64,000 nt of DNA from Comamonas kerstersii (GCF_008801935.1 NZ_VZOT01000002.1:310001-374000); one strand, 5' to 3'. Counted from the stretch's first letter, positions 16,791 to 25,817 are shown. Numbers and translations: made by a program. Notes: generated by a model not told the origin, from the sequence alone.

Positions 16791-18323
16791 TCAGCCTCCC
16801 AGGGCAGCAGGGTCCATATAGCGCTGACGCCAAGCTTCAAACGTGCCTGTATCAGCAGCCTCGATGGCTTTCTGCGCATCCAGTGACGCCTGTGCCATCT
16901 GCGCGTAATGCTGCTGCTGTGCCTCACTCCATGGCAGCGCCAGCAGGTGCTCATGTGCCCACAGAGACTGCGCCCTGCCAAAGCGCTCAAAGCTGCTTTG
17001 GTGCAGGCTGCGAATCTGCTCCAGCACACGGGCGGAAGGTGTGCTGCCAGGCTGCTGCACACGCTGCTGCGCCTCGGCCAATGCCTGGCTATAGGCATCG
17101 GTCTGGTGCAGCCCATCGAGCATGGCTGCCAGTGGCTGACAGTCGTCGAGCACCTGTTTGGCCCAGTCACTCAGCAGCACTTGTTCCGCGCCGCACTGCA
17201 GCTTCAGGCCGGGCTCACGCCCGCGCTCTGCCACCAGATGCTGGTTGCGCTTGATGGCTTCGATTTCTTCGGGCGAATCCTCAGGACTGTCGCTGAGCAG
17301 GCAGTGCAGCAGGAACACGTCCAGCATGCGCATGGTGGATGCGCTGATGCCCAGGGGCTCGAACGGGTCGATGTCCATCAAGCGCACTTCCACATACTCC
17401 ACGCCACGCTCACGCAGGGCATGCAGGGGGCGCTCGCCGCTGCGTGTAGTGCGCTTGGGGCGAATGGTGCTGTAGAACTCGTTTTCAATCTGCAGCAGGC
17501 TGGTGCCCAGCTGGTTGTAGTCGCCACCGGGGTTGCGAATACCCAGCTGCTCATACGCAGGGTATGGCTGAGTCAGCGCCTGATGCAGGGAGTGTGCATA
17601 GCCTTCAAGTCCGTTGTAGCTGACCTTGATCTGCGCCTGCGCATCGCTCTGGTAGCCCAGGCGCCCCATGCGCAGCGAAGTGGCATAAGGCAGATGCAGC
17701 GTCTTTTGTGCCGCATCGAGCGGCTGCAGGCGGTGTTCACGCCCTTCTACAAAGCAGCGGCCCAGTGCTGGCGAAGCACCAAACAGATACAGCAGCACAA
17801 AGGCATTGCGACGGAAGTTGCGAATCAGCGCGAAATATTCTTCGCTGCTCACACCCGGCATGGACCAGTTGTAGTGAATGCCGGAGATGGTCTGCATGCG
17901 GCGGCCGTAGCGGTGGCCCAGCCCCATGCGGTACACACTCTTGGAACGCCCGGCATGCGATGAGCCATAGCGTGCCAGCGGAATGGTTTCATCCGTGGGC
18001 AGATGGCAGGGCATGCTGGAATTCCAGATCATTTCCTCGCTCACCTGCGCCATGCTGCGCAAGGTGTACTGGTGCACCTGCTGCAGCTCCTGCAGGCAGG
18101 CTTCCACGCTCTGGTGCACACCGGTGATCAACTCCAGCTGGGATTCGCTGTAGTCCGTGGTGATATGCGGGTGGGTCAGCGCCGCGCCCAAAGCGACAGG
18201 GTGCGGCGTAAGCGCCAACGAGCCCGTCGGCAATACGCGCAAACCTTCTTTTTCAATACCGCGGCGTATGCCAGCAAGGCGTTCTGCTGCGGGAAGGGAG
18301 AATGGTTTGGGCGATGAATTCAT
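16791..18323 (-). CDS. gshA: Glutamate-cysteine ligase (gamma-proteobacterial type)
   Basis: A 510-residue enzyme, close to the 518 aa of E. coli GshA. Visible signatures: GIEKEGLRV near the N-terminus, TTDYSESQLELITG (residues about 55-68), SSMPCHLP, SGIHYNWSMP and VEYVEVRLMDIDPFEP. It makes gamma-glutamylcysteine, the first step of glutathione synthesis, in the cytosol. It appears to be monocistronic, with a MITE-like element starting 168 bases upstream of the start codon. That element could carry a promoter or separate it from the SDR gene. Confidence 0.93.
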   Translation of the reverse strand: MNSSPKPFSLPAAERLAGIRRGIEKEGLRVLPTGSLALTPHPVALGAALTHPHITTDYSESQLELITGVHQSVEACLQELQQVHQYTLRSMAQVSEEMIWNSSMPCHLPTDETIPLARYGSSHAGRSKSVYRMGLGHRYGRRMQTISGIHYNWSMPGVSSEEYFALIRNFRRNAFVLLYLFGASPALGRCFVEGREHRLQPLDAAQKTLHLPYATSLRMGRLGYQSDAQAQIKVSYNGLEGYAHSLHQALTQPYPAYEQLGIRNPGGDYNQLGTSLLQIENEFYSTIRPKRTTRSGERPLHALRERGVEYVEVRLMDIDPFEPLGISASTMRMLDVFLLHCLLSDSPEDSPEEIEAIKRNQHLVAERGREPGLKLQCGAEQVLLSDWAKQVLDDCQPLAAMLDGLHQTDAYSQALAEAQQRVQQPGSTPSARVLEQIRSLHQSSFERFGRAQSLWAHEHLLALPWSEAQQQHYAQMAQASLDAQKAIEAADTGTFEAWRQRYMDPAALGG

Positions 18324-18490
18324 GCTTGTCAGCGGTTACGGTCAGAAAACGGGGCGCTACCTTAGCATGCAGCACCCCAGATGTTACGAAATCATAGGAC
18401 GAGGCTCTTACACGCGCAGCTTCGCCCTCTCCATAACCACGCACAAGCTGTGCCGCCATCGCTACGGCTTGCAAACTGAGTTTGTAGCCG

Positions 18491-18779
18491 CTAGGGCGTG
18501 TTCACATAAAGCTTGGGAATTCGCGTTGAAGGCTTGGGGATGGGCTGCTAGGCGCGGTGGCGCAGCAATGCCGAGCGCCTTGCCAGCCACCGCAACAACG
18601 CAGACCGCCCCAAGCCTTCAACCCCATTGGTGATTTCAATATCAGGGGCAGCCACGACAAGGCCGCCCCTGCAGTGTTGCCCGCCTGACGCGGGTGCGCA
18701 CCCGCGCTGCGCCGTGCGTCGCGCATTGACGGCCTTGTCGTGGCTGCGCGAACCCAATGTTTACGTGAACACGCCCTAG
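18491..18779. mobile_element. MITE-like element with terminal inverted repeats and nested hairpins
   Basis: A 289-bp non-coding block bounded by CTAG on both sides. Terminal inverted repeats are GGCGTGTTCACATAAA (18495-18510) and TTTACGTGAACACGCC (18760-18775), one mismatch in 16. Inside are two further perfect inverted repeats: 14-bp arms 18526-18539/18608-18621 and 17-bp arms 18648-18664/18731-18747. The flanking CTAG (or TA) fits target duplication by IS5- or IS630-type transposases. It has no credible reading frame, so it would need a transposase in trans. It lies between the SDR gene and gshA, both on the minus strand. Confidence 0.72.
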
Positions 18780-18790
18780 ATAGGCCCATC

Positions 18791-19717
18791 CTATGCTGAC
18801 GCAGCACCGCGCGCAGCCATGGCCTTGCCCACTTCCAGCTGCCCCTGCGCCATGCCGCTTTCTGGCACCAGAGCATTACTCTGGTCCAGCACAGCATGCA
18901 GTTGCTGCACCAGCTGCTCAGGGGCTGCCTCCCCCATGCCCACATACACCCCTTGCGTGAGCGTGATGTGCGCTGCCTCAAAACTACCTGCCCCTGCACA
19001 CAAGATGGTGCGTGTTGGCGCCGAAGTGTGCGCCAACACCAGCATAGCTGGAACCACAGCCTTGGGCTTGAGGGCTGCAAGCACGGCTTCGGGCATCAGG
19101 CCTTCGGTCATGCGTGTGGCTGCCGTGGGCGCCAGCGCATTCACATGGATGTGGTACTTGGCACCTTCCAGCGCCAGCGTCTGCATCAGCCCCACCAGCG
19201 CCATCTTGGCTGCGCCGTAGTTGCTCTGGCCAAAGTTGCCATACAGACCGGAAGACGAGGTCGTCATCACAATGCGACCATAGTTTTGCGCCTGCATGAT
19301 GGGCCACACCGCCTTGCAGCAGTGCACCGCCCCCATGAGGTGCACATCTACCACCTGCCGAAAGTCTTCCAGTTCCATCTTGGCAAAGCTCTTGTCGCGC
19401 AGGATGCCAGCGTTGTTGATCAAGATATCCACACACCCCCAGGCATCGATCGCCTGCTGCACCATGGCCTGCACGGCGGCAAAGTCGGTCACCGAGGCGC
19501 CATTGGCCATCGCCTCCCCGCCAAAGGCACGAATCTCATCCACCACCGCCTGCGCTGCCGATACCGAGCGACCAGAGCCATCTACAGCCCCACCCAGATC
19601 ATTGACCAGTACCTTGGCACCACGCCTGGCCAAAGCAAGCGCATGCTCTCGTCCTAAACCGCCACCAGCGCCAGTGACGATGGCGACTTGACCCTCAAAT
19701 GACAGGCTTTGCTGCAT
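18791..19717 (-). CDS. Short-chain dehydrogenase/reductase, peroxisomal multifunctional enzyme-like
   Basis: A 308-residue classical SDR. The cofactor motif is TGAGGGLGREHALALARRGAKVLVNDLGG at about residues 15-43 (glycine motif plus an NDLGG loop preferring NAD(H)), NNAG at about residue 100, catalytic Ser near SSSGLYGN and the YGAAK (Tyr-x-x-x-Lys) active site. The GREHALALARRGA form and the length resemble the (3R)-hydroxyacyl-CoA dehydrogenase half of FOX2/HSD17B4. A role in acyl-CoA or steroid-like substrate turnover is possible; substrate unassigned. Confidence 0.85.
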   Translation of the reverse strand: MQQSLSFEGQVAIVTGAGGGLGREHALALARRGAKVLVNDLGGAVDGSGRSVSAAQAVVDEIRAFGGEAMANGASVTDFAAVQAMVQQAIDAWGCVDILINNAGILRDKSFAKMELEDFRQVVDVHLMGAVHCCKAVWPIMQAQNYGRIVMTTSSSGLYGNFGQSNYGAAKMALVGLMQTLALEGAKYHIHVNALAPTAATRMTEGLMPEAVLAALKPKAVVPAMLVLAHTSAPTRTILCAGAGSFEAAHITLTQGVYVGMGEAAPEQLVQQLHAVLDQSNALVPESGMAQGQLEVGKAMAARGAASA

Positions 19718-19823
19718 ATTTTGTCTCCTTGTTGCATCTGTACCCAGACACTGTAAGCAGCATGCTGCCCCGCAGCATTCACCGATGCGACTGCAGCTTA
19801 TCCCCTGATAGGCAGCACAAGCA

Positions 19824-20213
19824 TGTGGACAAGCTCTGCATGACCGCCAACAACCACGCTAAGCCCTTGTTTTGAAAGAATGTCCTACAAATGCACATTT
19901 TTTAATCACAAGCGAAAGCATACTTGTTCTTTGCCCCCAAAAATCATGAACAATCCTGTGGATAAATCAGACAAACCCATAAAACAACAATAACAAGTAG
20001 TTGTTTTTATTAGAAATAAATCAATATGATTAATTTTTAGTCAGATTCAGCAATTCGTAACATTTGATCTGCAAGGCATTTGTTGCGAGTCTCAAAAAAC
20101 ACAGTTGCCCCCAATTCTTCTGAACAACCATGTGGATAAGCCTGTCTAAAGTCCCGACAAGCCGCACAAGTGCTTGATCTGCAAGGCACGCAAGTAGGCT
20201 GCACATTTTTTAA
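19824..20213. repeat. Duplicated AT-rich module with DnaA-box-like sequences
   Basis: The 573-bp gap 19718-20290 contains no gene. It carries TGTGGATAA (reverse complement of a consensus DnaA box, TTATCCACA) at 19957-19965 and 20131-20139, and TGTGGACAA at 19824-19832. The two perfect boxes end imperfect 35-bp direct repeats (19931-19965 and 20105-20139, 28 of 35 identical), both starting TTGCCCCCAA. TGCACATTTTTTAA is repeated at 19892 and 20200, and TTGATCTGCAAGGCA at 20064 and 20174. An AT-rich stretch lies between (about 19975-20050). Confidence 0.65.
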
Positions 20214-20290
20214 GCACACACCAGCAACCATCAGACCTGCATCGGATAGAGCGACAATGGCGGCCTGCCTGATTGACGACAAGGAGCACC

Positions 20291-20587
20291 ATGACCCCCG
20301 CAGATACCCCACCGCTGTACACCCTCTACATCGCACCCCAAGGTGAACAGTGCGATGCATGGGCCACAGATACGCTGCTGGACGCCATGGAAATGGGAGG
20401 TCTGCAGTGGCCCAGCTCCTGCCGCAATGGCACCTGCCGCACCTGTCTGGGGCAGATCAAACAGGGCTCCGTGCATTACAAGATAGAGTGGCCCGGACTC
20501 ACTCCGGAAGAAAAGGCCGAGGGCTGCGTACTGCCCTGCGTGGCCTATCCGGATGGCGATGTCACCCTGCAAGCCCCCGAGAGCTAG
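20291..20587 (+). CDS. 2Fe-2S plant-type ferredoxin
   Basis: A 98-residue single-domain ferredoxin. The cluster cysteines are visible as CRNGTCRTC (Cys44, 49, 52) and a fourth in LPCVAYP (Cys83), the chloroplast-type spacing. ATG 20291 follows an AAGGAG ribosome-binding site at the right distance, so the upstream in-frame ATG at 20273 is rejected. It is a soluble one-electron carrier; the partner is unknown. It lies behind the DnaA-box-like region and ahead of the ribBA leader. Confidence 0.88.
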   Translation: MTPADTPPLYTLYIAPQGEQCDAWATDTLLDAMEMGGLQWPSSCRNGTCRTCLGQIKQGSVHYKIEWPGLTPEEKAEGCVLPCVAYPDGDVTLQAPES

Positions 20588-20801
20588 TCCATTCGCCATC
20601 CATTCCCTGCAGACATGCTGCAAAGCACTAAAATGCGGGTTTCCATTCAATAAGACCGCGCACCATCCGGCGCCGGCCAGCAAGCGACGGTAACGTCTGC
20701 ACATATGTTCTTTGGACGCATGCACTTCGCATGCAGGGCTGTCCGCCCGTACCAAGGCCGTGCAGCCGGCTACCGAGACAGGTTATCCAAGGAACAACAC
20801 C

Positions 20802-21923
20802 ATGAACGCCCCCCTCACTCCCGCGCCCATCTCGCCGGTGGAAGACATCATTGCGGACATCCGCGCTGGCCGCATGGTCATTTTGGTGGATGAAGAAGAT
20901 CGTGAAAACGAAGGGGATCTGGTACTGGCGTCCGACCACGTCTCCGCTGAAGCCATCAATTTCATGGCCAAGTATGGCCGCGGTCTGATCTGCCTGACGC
21001 TGACCCGCGAACGCTGTGAATATCTGAAGCTGCCTCCCATGGCAGCGCGCAACGGCACCGTCTACAGCACCGCCTTCACCGTATCGATCGAAGCCGCAGA
21101 AGGCGTGACTACCGGCATTTCTGCTGCCGACCGCGCCCACACCATCAAGACGGCCGTCGCCAAAGACGCCAAACCCACCGATCTGGTACAGCCCGGCCAC
21201 GTCTTCCCGCTGCAGGCTGTCGATGGCGGCGTGCTGATCCGCGCAGGCCACACCGAAGCAGGTTGCGATCTGTCCGCACTGGCTGGCTGCACGCCTTCTG
21301 CCGTGATCTGCGAGGTCATGAAAGACGACGGCACCATGGCCCGCCTGCCTGATCTGCAGCTGTTTGCTGCCGAGCACGGCCTGAAGATCGGCACCATTGC
21401 CGACCTGATCCAGTACCGCAGCCGCACCGAGTCGCTGCTGGAAAAAGTAGGGTCGCGCACCCTGAATACCCACTGGGGCGAATTCACCGCCCACATCTTC
21501 CAGGACAAACCCAGCCACTCCGTGCACATGGCACTGGTCAAGGGCAGCTGGGATGCCAACACCGACGTGGCCGTGCGTGTGCACGAACCCCTGTCGGTGC
21601 TGGACGCGCTGGAAGTCGGCCGCTCCATGCACTCCTGGGGCCTGGATAACAGCCTGGAATACATCAGCGCCCGCGGTCAGGGCGTCGCGGTACTGCTCAA
21701 CTGTGGCGAAAGCGCCGAGCAGCTGCTGGCGCAGTTCGAAGGCAAAGCACGTGCGGCACAGGCCCCGGAGCGCGGCCGCATGGACCTGCGCACCTACGGC
21801 ATTGGCGCGCAGATTCTGCGCGAGTGCGGTGTACACAAGATGCAACTGCTGGGCCGCCCACGCCGCATGCCCAGCATGGCCGGTTACGGCCTGGAAATTA
21901 CTGGCTACATCACAAAGGAATAA
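20802..21923 (+). CDS. ribBA: 3,4-dihydroxy-2-butanone-4-phosphate synthase with degenerate GTP cyclohydrolase II domain
   Basis: A 373-residue protein. Residues 1-205 are a complete RibB domain: [11 protein letters not shown] (metal-binding and catalytic acid residues), [18 protein letters not shown], and GHTEAGCDL with the histidine ligand. It converts ribulose-5-phosphate to the 4-carbon precursor of riboflavin. The C-terminal half aligns with RibA but lacks the zinc cysteines (SLRCDCG is replaced by [11 protein letters not shown]) and the RQEGR loop, so GTP cyclohydrolase activity is doubtful. The ATG at 20802 follows an AAGGA site. A structured leader of about 160 nt precedes it, without a recognisable FMN riboswitch. 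ribH follows 5 bases later. Confidence 0.9.
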   Translation: MNAPLTPAPISPVEDIIADIRAGRMVILVDEEDRENEGDLVLASDHVSAEAINFMAKYGRGLICLTLTRERCEYLKLPPMAARNGTVYSTAFTVSIEAAEGVTTGISAADRAHTIKTAVAKDAKPTDLVQPGHVFPLQAVDGGVLIRAGHTEAGCDLSALAGCTPSAVICEVMKDDGTMARLPDLQLFAAEHGLKIGTIADLIQYRSRTESLLEKVGSRTLNTHWGEFTAHIFQDKPSHSVHMALVKGSWDANTDVAVRVHEPLSVLDALEVGRSMHSWGLDNSLEYISARGQGVAVLLNCGESAEQLLAQFEGKARAAQAPERGRMDLRTYGIGAQILRECGVHKMQLLGRPRRMPSMAGYGLEITGYITKE

Positions 21924-21928
21924 GAGAC

Positions 21929-22399
21929 ATGCTGCACGCAGAAAAAGGCACGGCCCAACAACTCAACGGTCAGGGACTGCGCATTGGCATGGTCCAGGCC
22001 CGCTGGAACGAAAGCATTACCAATACCCTGGCCAATGCTTGCCACCAGGAATTGCTGACACTGGGCGTGAAGGCTGAAGCTATTGACCATGTCATGGTGT
22101 CTGGCGCACTGGAAGTGCCTGTTGCCCTACAGGCCATGGCAGAGCGCGGCGGCTACGATGCACTGGTGGCGATCGGCTGCATCATCCGTGGGGAGACATA
22201 CCACTTTGAGCTGGTGGCCAACGAATCGGGAGCGGGTGTGACCCGCGTCAGCCTGGACTACAAGCTGCCGATTGCGAACGCCATCATCACCACCGAAAAC
22301 CTCGAGCAGGCCATTGCACGCCAGACCGAAAAGGGTCTGGATGCAGCACGCGTAGCCGTTGAAATGGCTAGCCTGCTCCAAAAACTGAAACAAGCATGA
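21929..22399 (+). CDS. ribH: 6,7-dimethyl-8-ribityllumazine synthase
   Basis: A 156-residue lumazine synthase, the usual length. Motifs: ARWNESI (substrate-binding Trp), [22 protein letters not shown] with the catalytic histidine region, and the phosphate-binding [12 protein letters not shown]. It condenses the RibB product with the pyrimidine ribitylamine. It is placed 5 bases after ribBA and overlaps nusB by 4 bases, so the three form an operon. Confidence 0.94.
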   Translation: MLHAEKGTAQQLNGQGLRIGMVQARWNESITNTLANACHQELLTLGVKAEAIDHVMVSGALEVPVALQAMAERGGYDALVAIGCIIRGETYHFELVANESGAGVTRVSLDYKLPIANAIITTENLEQAIARQTEKGLDAARVAVEMASLLQKLKQA

Positions 22400-22932
22400 G
22401 CGACGAACACACCACACCGGCTGGCAACAGCCGCCCACCCCGCCAAAAACGTACGGGCCTGACCAGCACCGGCGTGCGCAAAGCCGCTTCCAAATCGGCA
22501 CGCACCCGCTCGCGTGAATTCGCGCTGCAAGGCCTCTACCAGCATCTGGTCGGCAAGAACAGCCCCGCCTCCATCGACATGTTCACGCGTGATCTGGCGG
22601 GCTTTCACAAGTGTGATGCTGCGCACTACGACGCACTGCTGCACGGCTGCATCACCACCGAGAACGATCTGAACGCGCTGATCGCTCCCAAGCTGGACCG
22701 CCAGCTGAGCGAACTCTCGCCCATCGAACATGCCTGCATGTGGATTGGCACTTATGAGCTGATGCACTGCATGGACGTGCCATGGCGCGTGGTGCTCAAC
22801 GAAGTCATTGAACTGGCCAAGGAATTTGGCGGCACTGACGGCCACAAATACGTCAACGGCGTACTCAATGCCCTGGCCCCTGAGCTGCGACCCGACGAGG
22901 TCAAAGCCGACAAGGCCGGCAAAAGCGCCTAA
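22396..22932 (+). CDS. nusB: Transcription antitermination factor NusB
   Basis: A 178-residue protein with a Ser/Thr/Arg-rich N-terminal extension of about 35 residues followed by the all-helical NusB fold: [58 protein letters not shown]. It binds boxA RNA with NusE (S10) for rRNA antitermination. The ribH-nusB pairing is common in proteobacteria. A terminator follows directly. Confidence 0.93.
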   Translation: MSDEHTTPAGNSRPPRQKRTGLTSTGVRKAASKSARTRSREFALQGLYQHLVGKNSPASIDMFTRDLAGFHKCDAAHYDALLHGCITTENDLNALIAPKLDRQLSELSPIEHACMWIGTYELMHCMDVPWRVVLNEVIELAKEFGGTDGHKYVNGVLNALAPELRPDEVKADKAGKSA

Positions 22933-22948
22933 TAATGGCTCCTTGCAA

Positions 22949-22982
22949 AAGGCAGCGTGCTCCACGGGCCGCTGCCTTTTTT
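22949..22982 (+). terminator. Rho-independent terminator after nusB
   Basis: Stem AAGGCAGCG/CGCTGCCTT with an approximately 12-base loop and T6, ending the ribBA-ribH-nusB unit. Confidence 0.82.
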
Positions 22983-23030
22983 CTTGCTTTTCAGACCCCT
23001 ACGTGACAGCGCTTTGCGCTTTGCCTGCCC

Positions 23031-24215
23031 ATGAAGTTTTCTACGCGCGCCGACAAGATTGAACCCTTTTATGTGATGGAAGTGGCCAAGGCGGCCCAGC
23101 AGCTGGCCAAGGAAGTGGCCAACGGCCCCGAGCCCATGATCTTTCTGAACATTGGCGAGCCTGACTTCACCGCGCCAGCACAAGTGCAGCAGGCCGCCAG
23201 TGCCTGCATTGCGCAAGGCAGCACGCAATACACCAATGCCCTGGGGCTGGAAGCGCTGCGCGAAGCCATCAGCGCCTGGTACCAAAGCCGCTTTGGCGTG
23301 GATGTGCCTGCACAGCGCATCGTGATTACGGCTGGCGCATCTGCGGCGCTGCAGCTGGCCTGCCTAGCACTGATCGAGCCGGGAGACGAAATCCTCATGC
23401 CCGACCCCAGTTACCCCTGCAACCGCCACTTTGTGAGCGCTGCAGAAGGCACAGCCAAGCTGATTCCTACCGGCGCTGCAGAGCGCTACCAGTTGAGTGC
23501 CGAGCAAGTCGCCGCGCACTGGGGCGAACAAACCCGTGGCGTGCTGCTGGCCTCTCCCTCCAACCCCACCGGCACCTCGATTGATCCGGCCGAGCTGCGC
23601 CGCATTCATGAAGTGGTCAAGGCCAGGGGTGGCATCACCATCGTCGATGAAATCTATCTGGGTCTGTCCTACGAAGAAGCCTTTGGCCACAGTGCGCTGG
23701 CCATCAGCGATGACATCATCTCCATCAACAGCTTCAGCAAGTACTTCAATATGACGGGCTGGCGTCTGGGCTGGATGGTGGTGCCCGAGGCCATGGTGCC
23801 CGTGGTCGAGCGCATGGCGCAAAACCTGTTCATCTGCGCCTCTACCATCTCACAGCACGCGGCCCTGGCCTGCTTTACTCCCGAGAGCATTGCCACCTTT
23901 GAAGCACGCCGCGCCGAATTCAAGGCCCGCCGCGACTACTTCCTGCCAGCGCTCAAGGAACTGGGCTTTGGCATTGATGTCATGCCCGATGGCGCGTTCT
24001 ACGCCTGGGCCGACTGCACACCGCTGTGCGAGAAGCTCGGCGTCAAGGACAGCTGGGAGTTTGCCTACGCCCTGATGGAAAAAGCCCACCTGGCCATCAC
24101 GCCCGGCCGCGACTTTGGTACGGCAGACACGGCGCGCTATGTGCGCTTTTCCACAGCCAACTCCATGGAACAGCTGCAGGAAGCCGTGCGCCGCATGCAG
24201 CAGCTCTTCAAATAA
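23031..24215 (+). CDS. Class I/II pyridoxal-phosphate aminotransferase
   Basis: A 394-residue fold-type I enzyme. Visible: FLNIGEPDFTAP, the Asn in SPSNPTGT, VDEIYLGL with the pyridine-contacting Asp and Tyr, and SFSKYFNMTGWRLGW where Lys forms the PLP aldimine. Similarity is to the aspartate/alanine-type branch (AspC/AlaT/PatA-like); the amino-acid specificity cannot be decided from sequence. It is followed 11 bases later by ybgC, so it may be co-transcribed with the Tol genes. Confidence 0.88.
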   Translation: MKFSTRADKIEPFYVMEVAKAAQQLAKEVANGPEPMIFLNIGEPDFTAPAQVQQAASACIAQGSTQYTNALGLEALREAISAWYQSRFGVDVPAQRIVITAGASAALQLACLALIEPGDEILMPDPSYPCNRHFVSAAEGTAKLIPTGAAERYQLSAEQVAAHWGEQTRGVLLASPSNPTGTSIDPAELRRIHEVVKARGGITIVDEIYLGLSYEEAFGHSALAISDDIISINSFSKYFNMTGWRLGWMVVPEAMVPVVERMAQNLFICASTISQHAALACFTPESIATFEARRAEFKARRDYFLPALKELGFGIDVMPDGAFYAWADCTPLCEKLGVKDSWEFAYALMEKAHLAITPGRDFGTADTARYVRFSTANSMEQLQEAVRRMQQLFK

Positions 24216-24226
24216 GGGGAACTTTG

Positions 24227-24640
24227 ATGGCTTTCACCTTTCCCATTCGCGTGTACTGGGAAGACACTGACGCAGGCGGCATCGTCTTCTACGCCAACTA
24301 CCTCAAGTTTTTTGAGCGTGCGCGTACCGAATGGCTGCGCAACCTGGGCGTAGAACAGCAGAAGCTGCGTGACGAAGTGGGCGGCATGTTTGTGGTGACG
24401 CATGCAGAGATCAACTACCTCCAGCCTGCGCGGCTGGATGATGTGATGGAAGTCACCACCGTGCTGGAGTCTGCAGGCCGCGCCTCCATGACGATTGCCC
24501 AGCAGGCTTTTTTGAAGCCAGTGTCATCCGATCAGGCACCCCAACTGTTATGTGAAGGCAGCATTCGCATCGGCTGGGTGGACTCCACCACCATGCGCCC
24601 TGCCCGTATACCGAAATCCATCCTGGAAACACTCTCATGA
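24227..24640 (+). CDS. ybgC: Tol-Pal-associated acyl-CoA thioesterase YbgC
   Basis: A 137-residue hot-dog thioesterase. The N-terminal YWEDTDAGGIVFYANYLKFFERARTEWL holds the catalytic aspartate (DTDAGG) and the typical NYLxFFExARTEWLR stretch. It hydrolyses acyl-CoA or acyl-ACP and is regularly the first gene of tol-pal operons. The start ATG 24227 has AAGGGGA upstream. It overlaps tolQ by 4 bases. Confidence 0.93.
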   Translation: MAFTFPIRVYWEDTDAGGIVFYANYLKFFERARTEWLRNLGVEQQKLRDEVGGMFVVTHAEINYLQPARLDDVMEVTTVLESAGRASMTIAQQAFLKPVSSDQAPQLLCEGSIRIGWVDSTTMRPARIPKSILETLS

Positions 24641-25347
24641 ACGCAGCCCAAGACATGTCCATCCTCAGCCTCATCATGCAGGCCAGCTGGGTGGTTCAAC
24701 TGGTGATGTTGATTCTGGTCGCCGCCTCTGTTGCCAGCTGGGCGACCATCTTCCGCAAGGCGCAGATGCTCAAGCGCGTGCGCCAGCTCAACGAAGACTT
24801 TGAGCAGGACTTCTGGTCTGGCAGCAGCCTCAACGACCTCTACAGCAGCGCCACCCAGAACGCCAAGACGGGGGGCCCCATGGAGCGCATTTTTGCCAGC
24901 GGCATGCGCGAATACAAAAAACTGCGCGAGCGCCATATCAGCGACAGCGCCATGCTGATGGACGGCACACGCCGCGCCATGCGCGCAAGCTTTCAGCGTG
25001 AGATGGACGTGATCGAATCCGGCCTGTCCTTCCTGGGCACCGTCGGCTCCATCACCCCCTACATCGGTCTGTTTGGTACCGTGTGGGGCGTGATGCACGC
25101 TTTCACCGGCTTTGCCAGCATGGAGCAGATCACCCTGGCCACCGTCGCCCCCGGTATTGCCGAGGCACTGGTCGCCACCGCCATGGGCCTGTTTGCCGCC
25201 ATCCCTGCCGTAGCCGCCTACAACCGCTACGCCAACACCATTGACCGCATTGCCTCCAGCCAGGAAACCTTCATGGAAGAGTTCACCAATATCCTGCAGC
25301 GCAATGTCGGCGCACCCGCTGCCAGCGCCACCGCTTCCGGCTATTGA
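24637..25347 (+). CDS. tolQ: Tol-Pal system motor protein TolQ
   Basis: A 236-residue inner-membrane protein of the MotA/TolQ/ExbB family. TM1 is at about 14-35, a large cytoplasmic loop follows, then TM2/TM3 at about 135-160 and 170-195. Conserved IGLFGTVWGVMHAF and VAPGIAEALVATAMGLFAAIPAVAAYN contain the helices that surround the TolR peptide. It is the stator of the proton-driven motor that pulls the outer membrane inward at division. Context ybgC-tolQ-tolR-tolA is diagnostic. Confidence 0.95.
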   Translation: MNAAQDMSILSLIMQASWVVQLVMLILVAASVASWATIFRKAQMLKRVRQLNEDFEQDFWSGSSLNDLYSSATQNAKTGGPMERIFASGMREYKKLRERHISDSAMLMDGTRRAMRASFQREMDVIESGLSFLGTVGSITPYIGLFGTVWGVMHAFTGFASMEQITLATVAPGIAEALVATAMGLFAAIPAVAAYNRYANTIDRIASSQETFMEEFTNILQRNVGAPAASATASGY

Positions 25348-25363
25348 GCAACAGGAGCAAAGC

Positions 25364-25789
25364 ATGCCTGCAGTGAGTTCCCGAGGCCGCGGCCGCCGCA
25401 CCGTCAACGAAATCAATATGGTGCCCTTCATCGACGTGATGCTGGTGCTGCTCATCATCTTCATGGTGACAGCGCCCATGCTCACGCCGGGCAATATTGA
25501 TGTGCCCACGGCAGGCAAGTCGTCCAAACCGGCCGCCAAGAACATCGCCTACGTGCTGCTGAACAAGGACGGCAGCGTCATCTTCAAGACCCAGAACACC
25601 GAGCAGGCCATCAGCCTGGACGAGCTGCAGGCTGTGGCCAGCTCCTGGAAAGGCAGCGACGCCGAGCACAGCGCCATCCAGATCCTGGCAGACAAGACCC
25701 TGCCCTACGAAAACGTGGTGCAGGCCATGGCACAGCTGCAGGCGGCTGATGTACGCGTCGCGCTGGGCGTGAAGTCCTCGCCCCAGTAA
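25364..25789 (+). CDS. tolR: Tol-Pal system protein TolR
   Basis: A 141-residue ExbD/TolR protein. The short cytoplasmic segment RTVNEINMVPFIDVMLVLLIIFMV contains the single membrane helix with the proton-carrying Asp in PFIDVMLVLL. A periplasmic domain follows (about 45-141). ATG 25364 has CAGGAGC upstream; longer frames overlap tolQ in another phase and are shadows. Confidence 0.95.
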   Translation: MPAVSSRGRGRRTVNEINMVPFIDVMLVLLIIFMVTAPMLTPGNIDVPTAGKSSKPAAKNIAYVLLNKDGSVIFKTQNTEQAISLDELQAVASSWKGSDAEHSAIQILADKTLPYENVVQAMAQLQAADVRVALGVKSSPQ

Positions 25790-25817
25790 GCGCTTGATGT
25801 GATTGTCTGACCCATCC

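Noticed and set aside
18502-19080. Open frames across the MITE-like element and SDR 3' end
   Set aside because: They span terminal repeat and SDR in the wrong phase; no transposase motif (DDE) was seen.
19718-20290. Chromosomal origin of replication (oriC)
   Set aside because: DnaA-box-like repeats are present, but dnaA, dnaN, rpmH or other usual origin neighbours are absent. Recorded as a repeat of unknown role instead.
20640-20801. FMN riboswitch upstream of ribBA
   Set aside because: The invariant GGGCGGGGTGAAA-type core and full multi-branch arrangement could not be found; only faint similarity to the 3' half.
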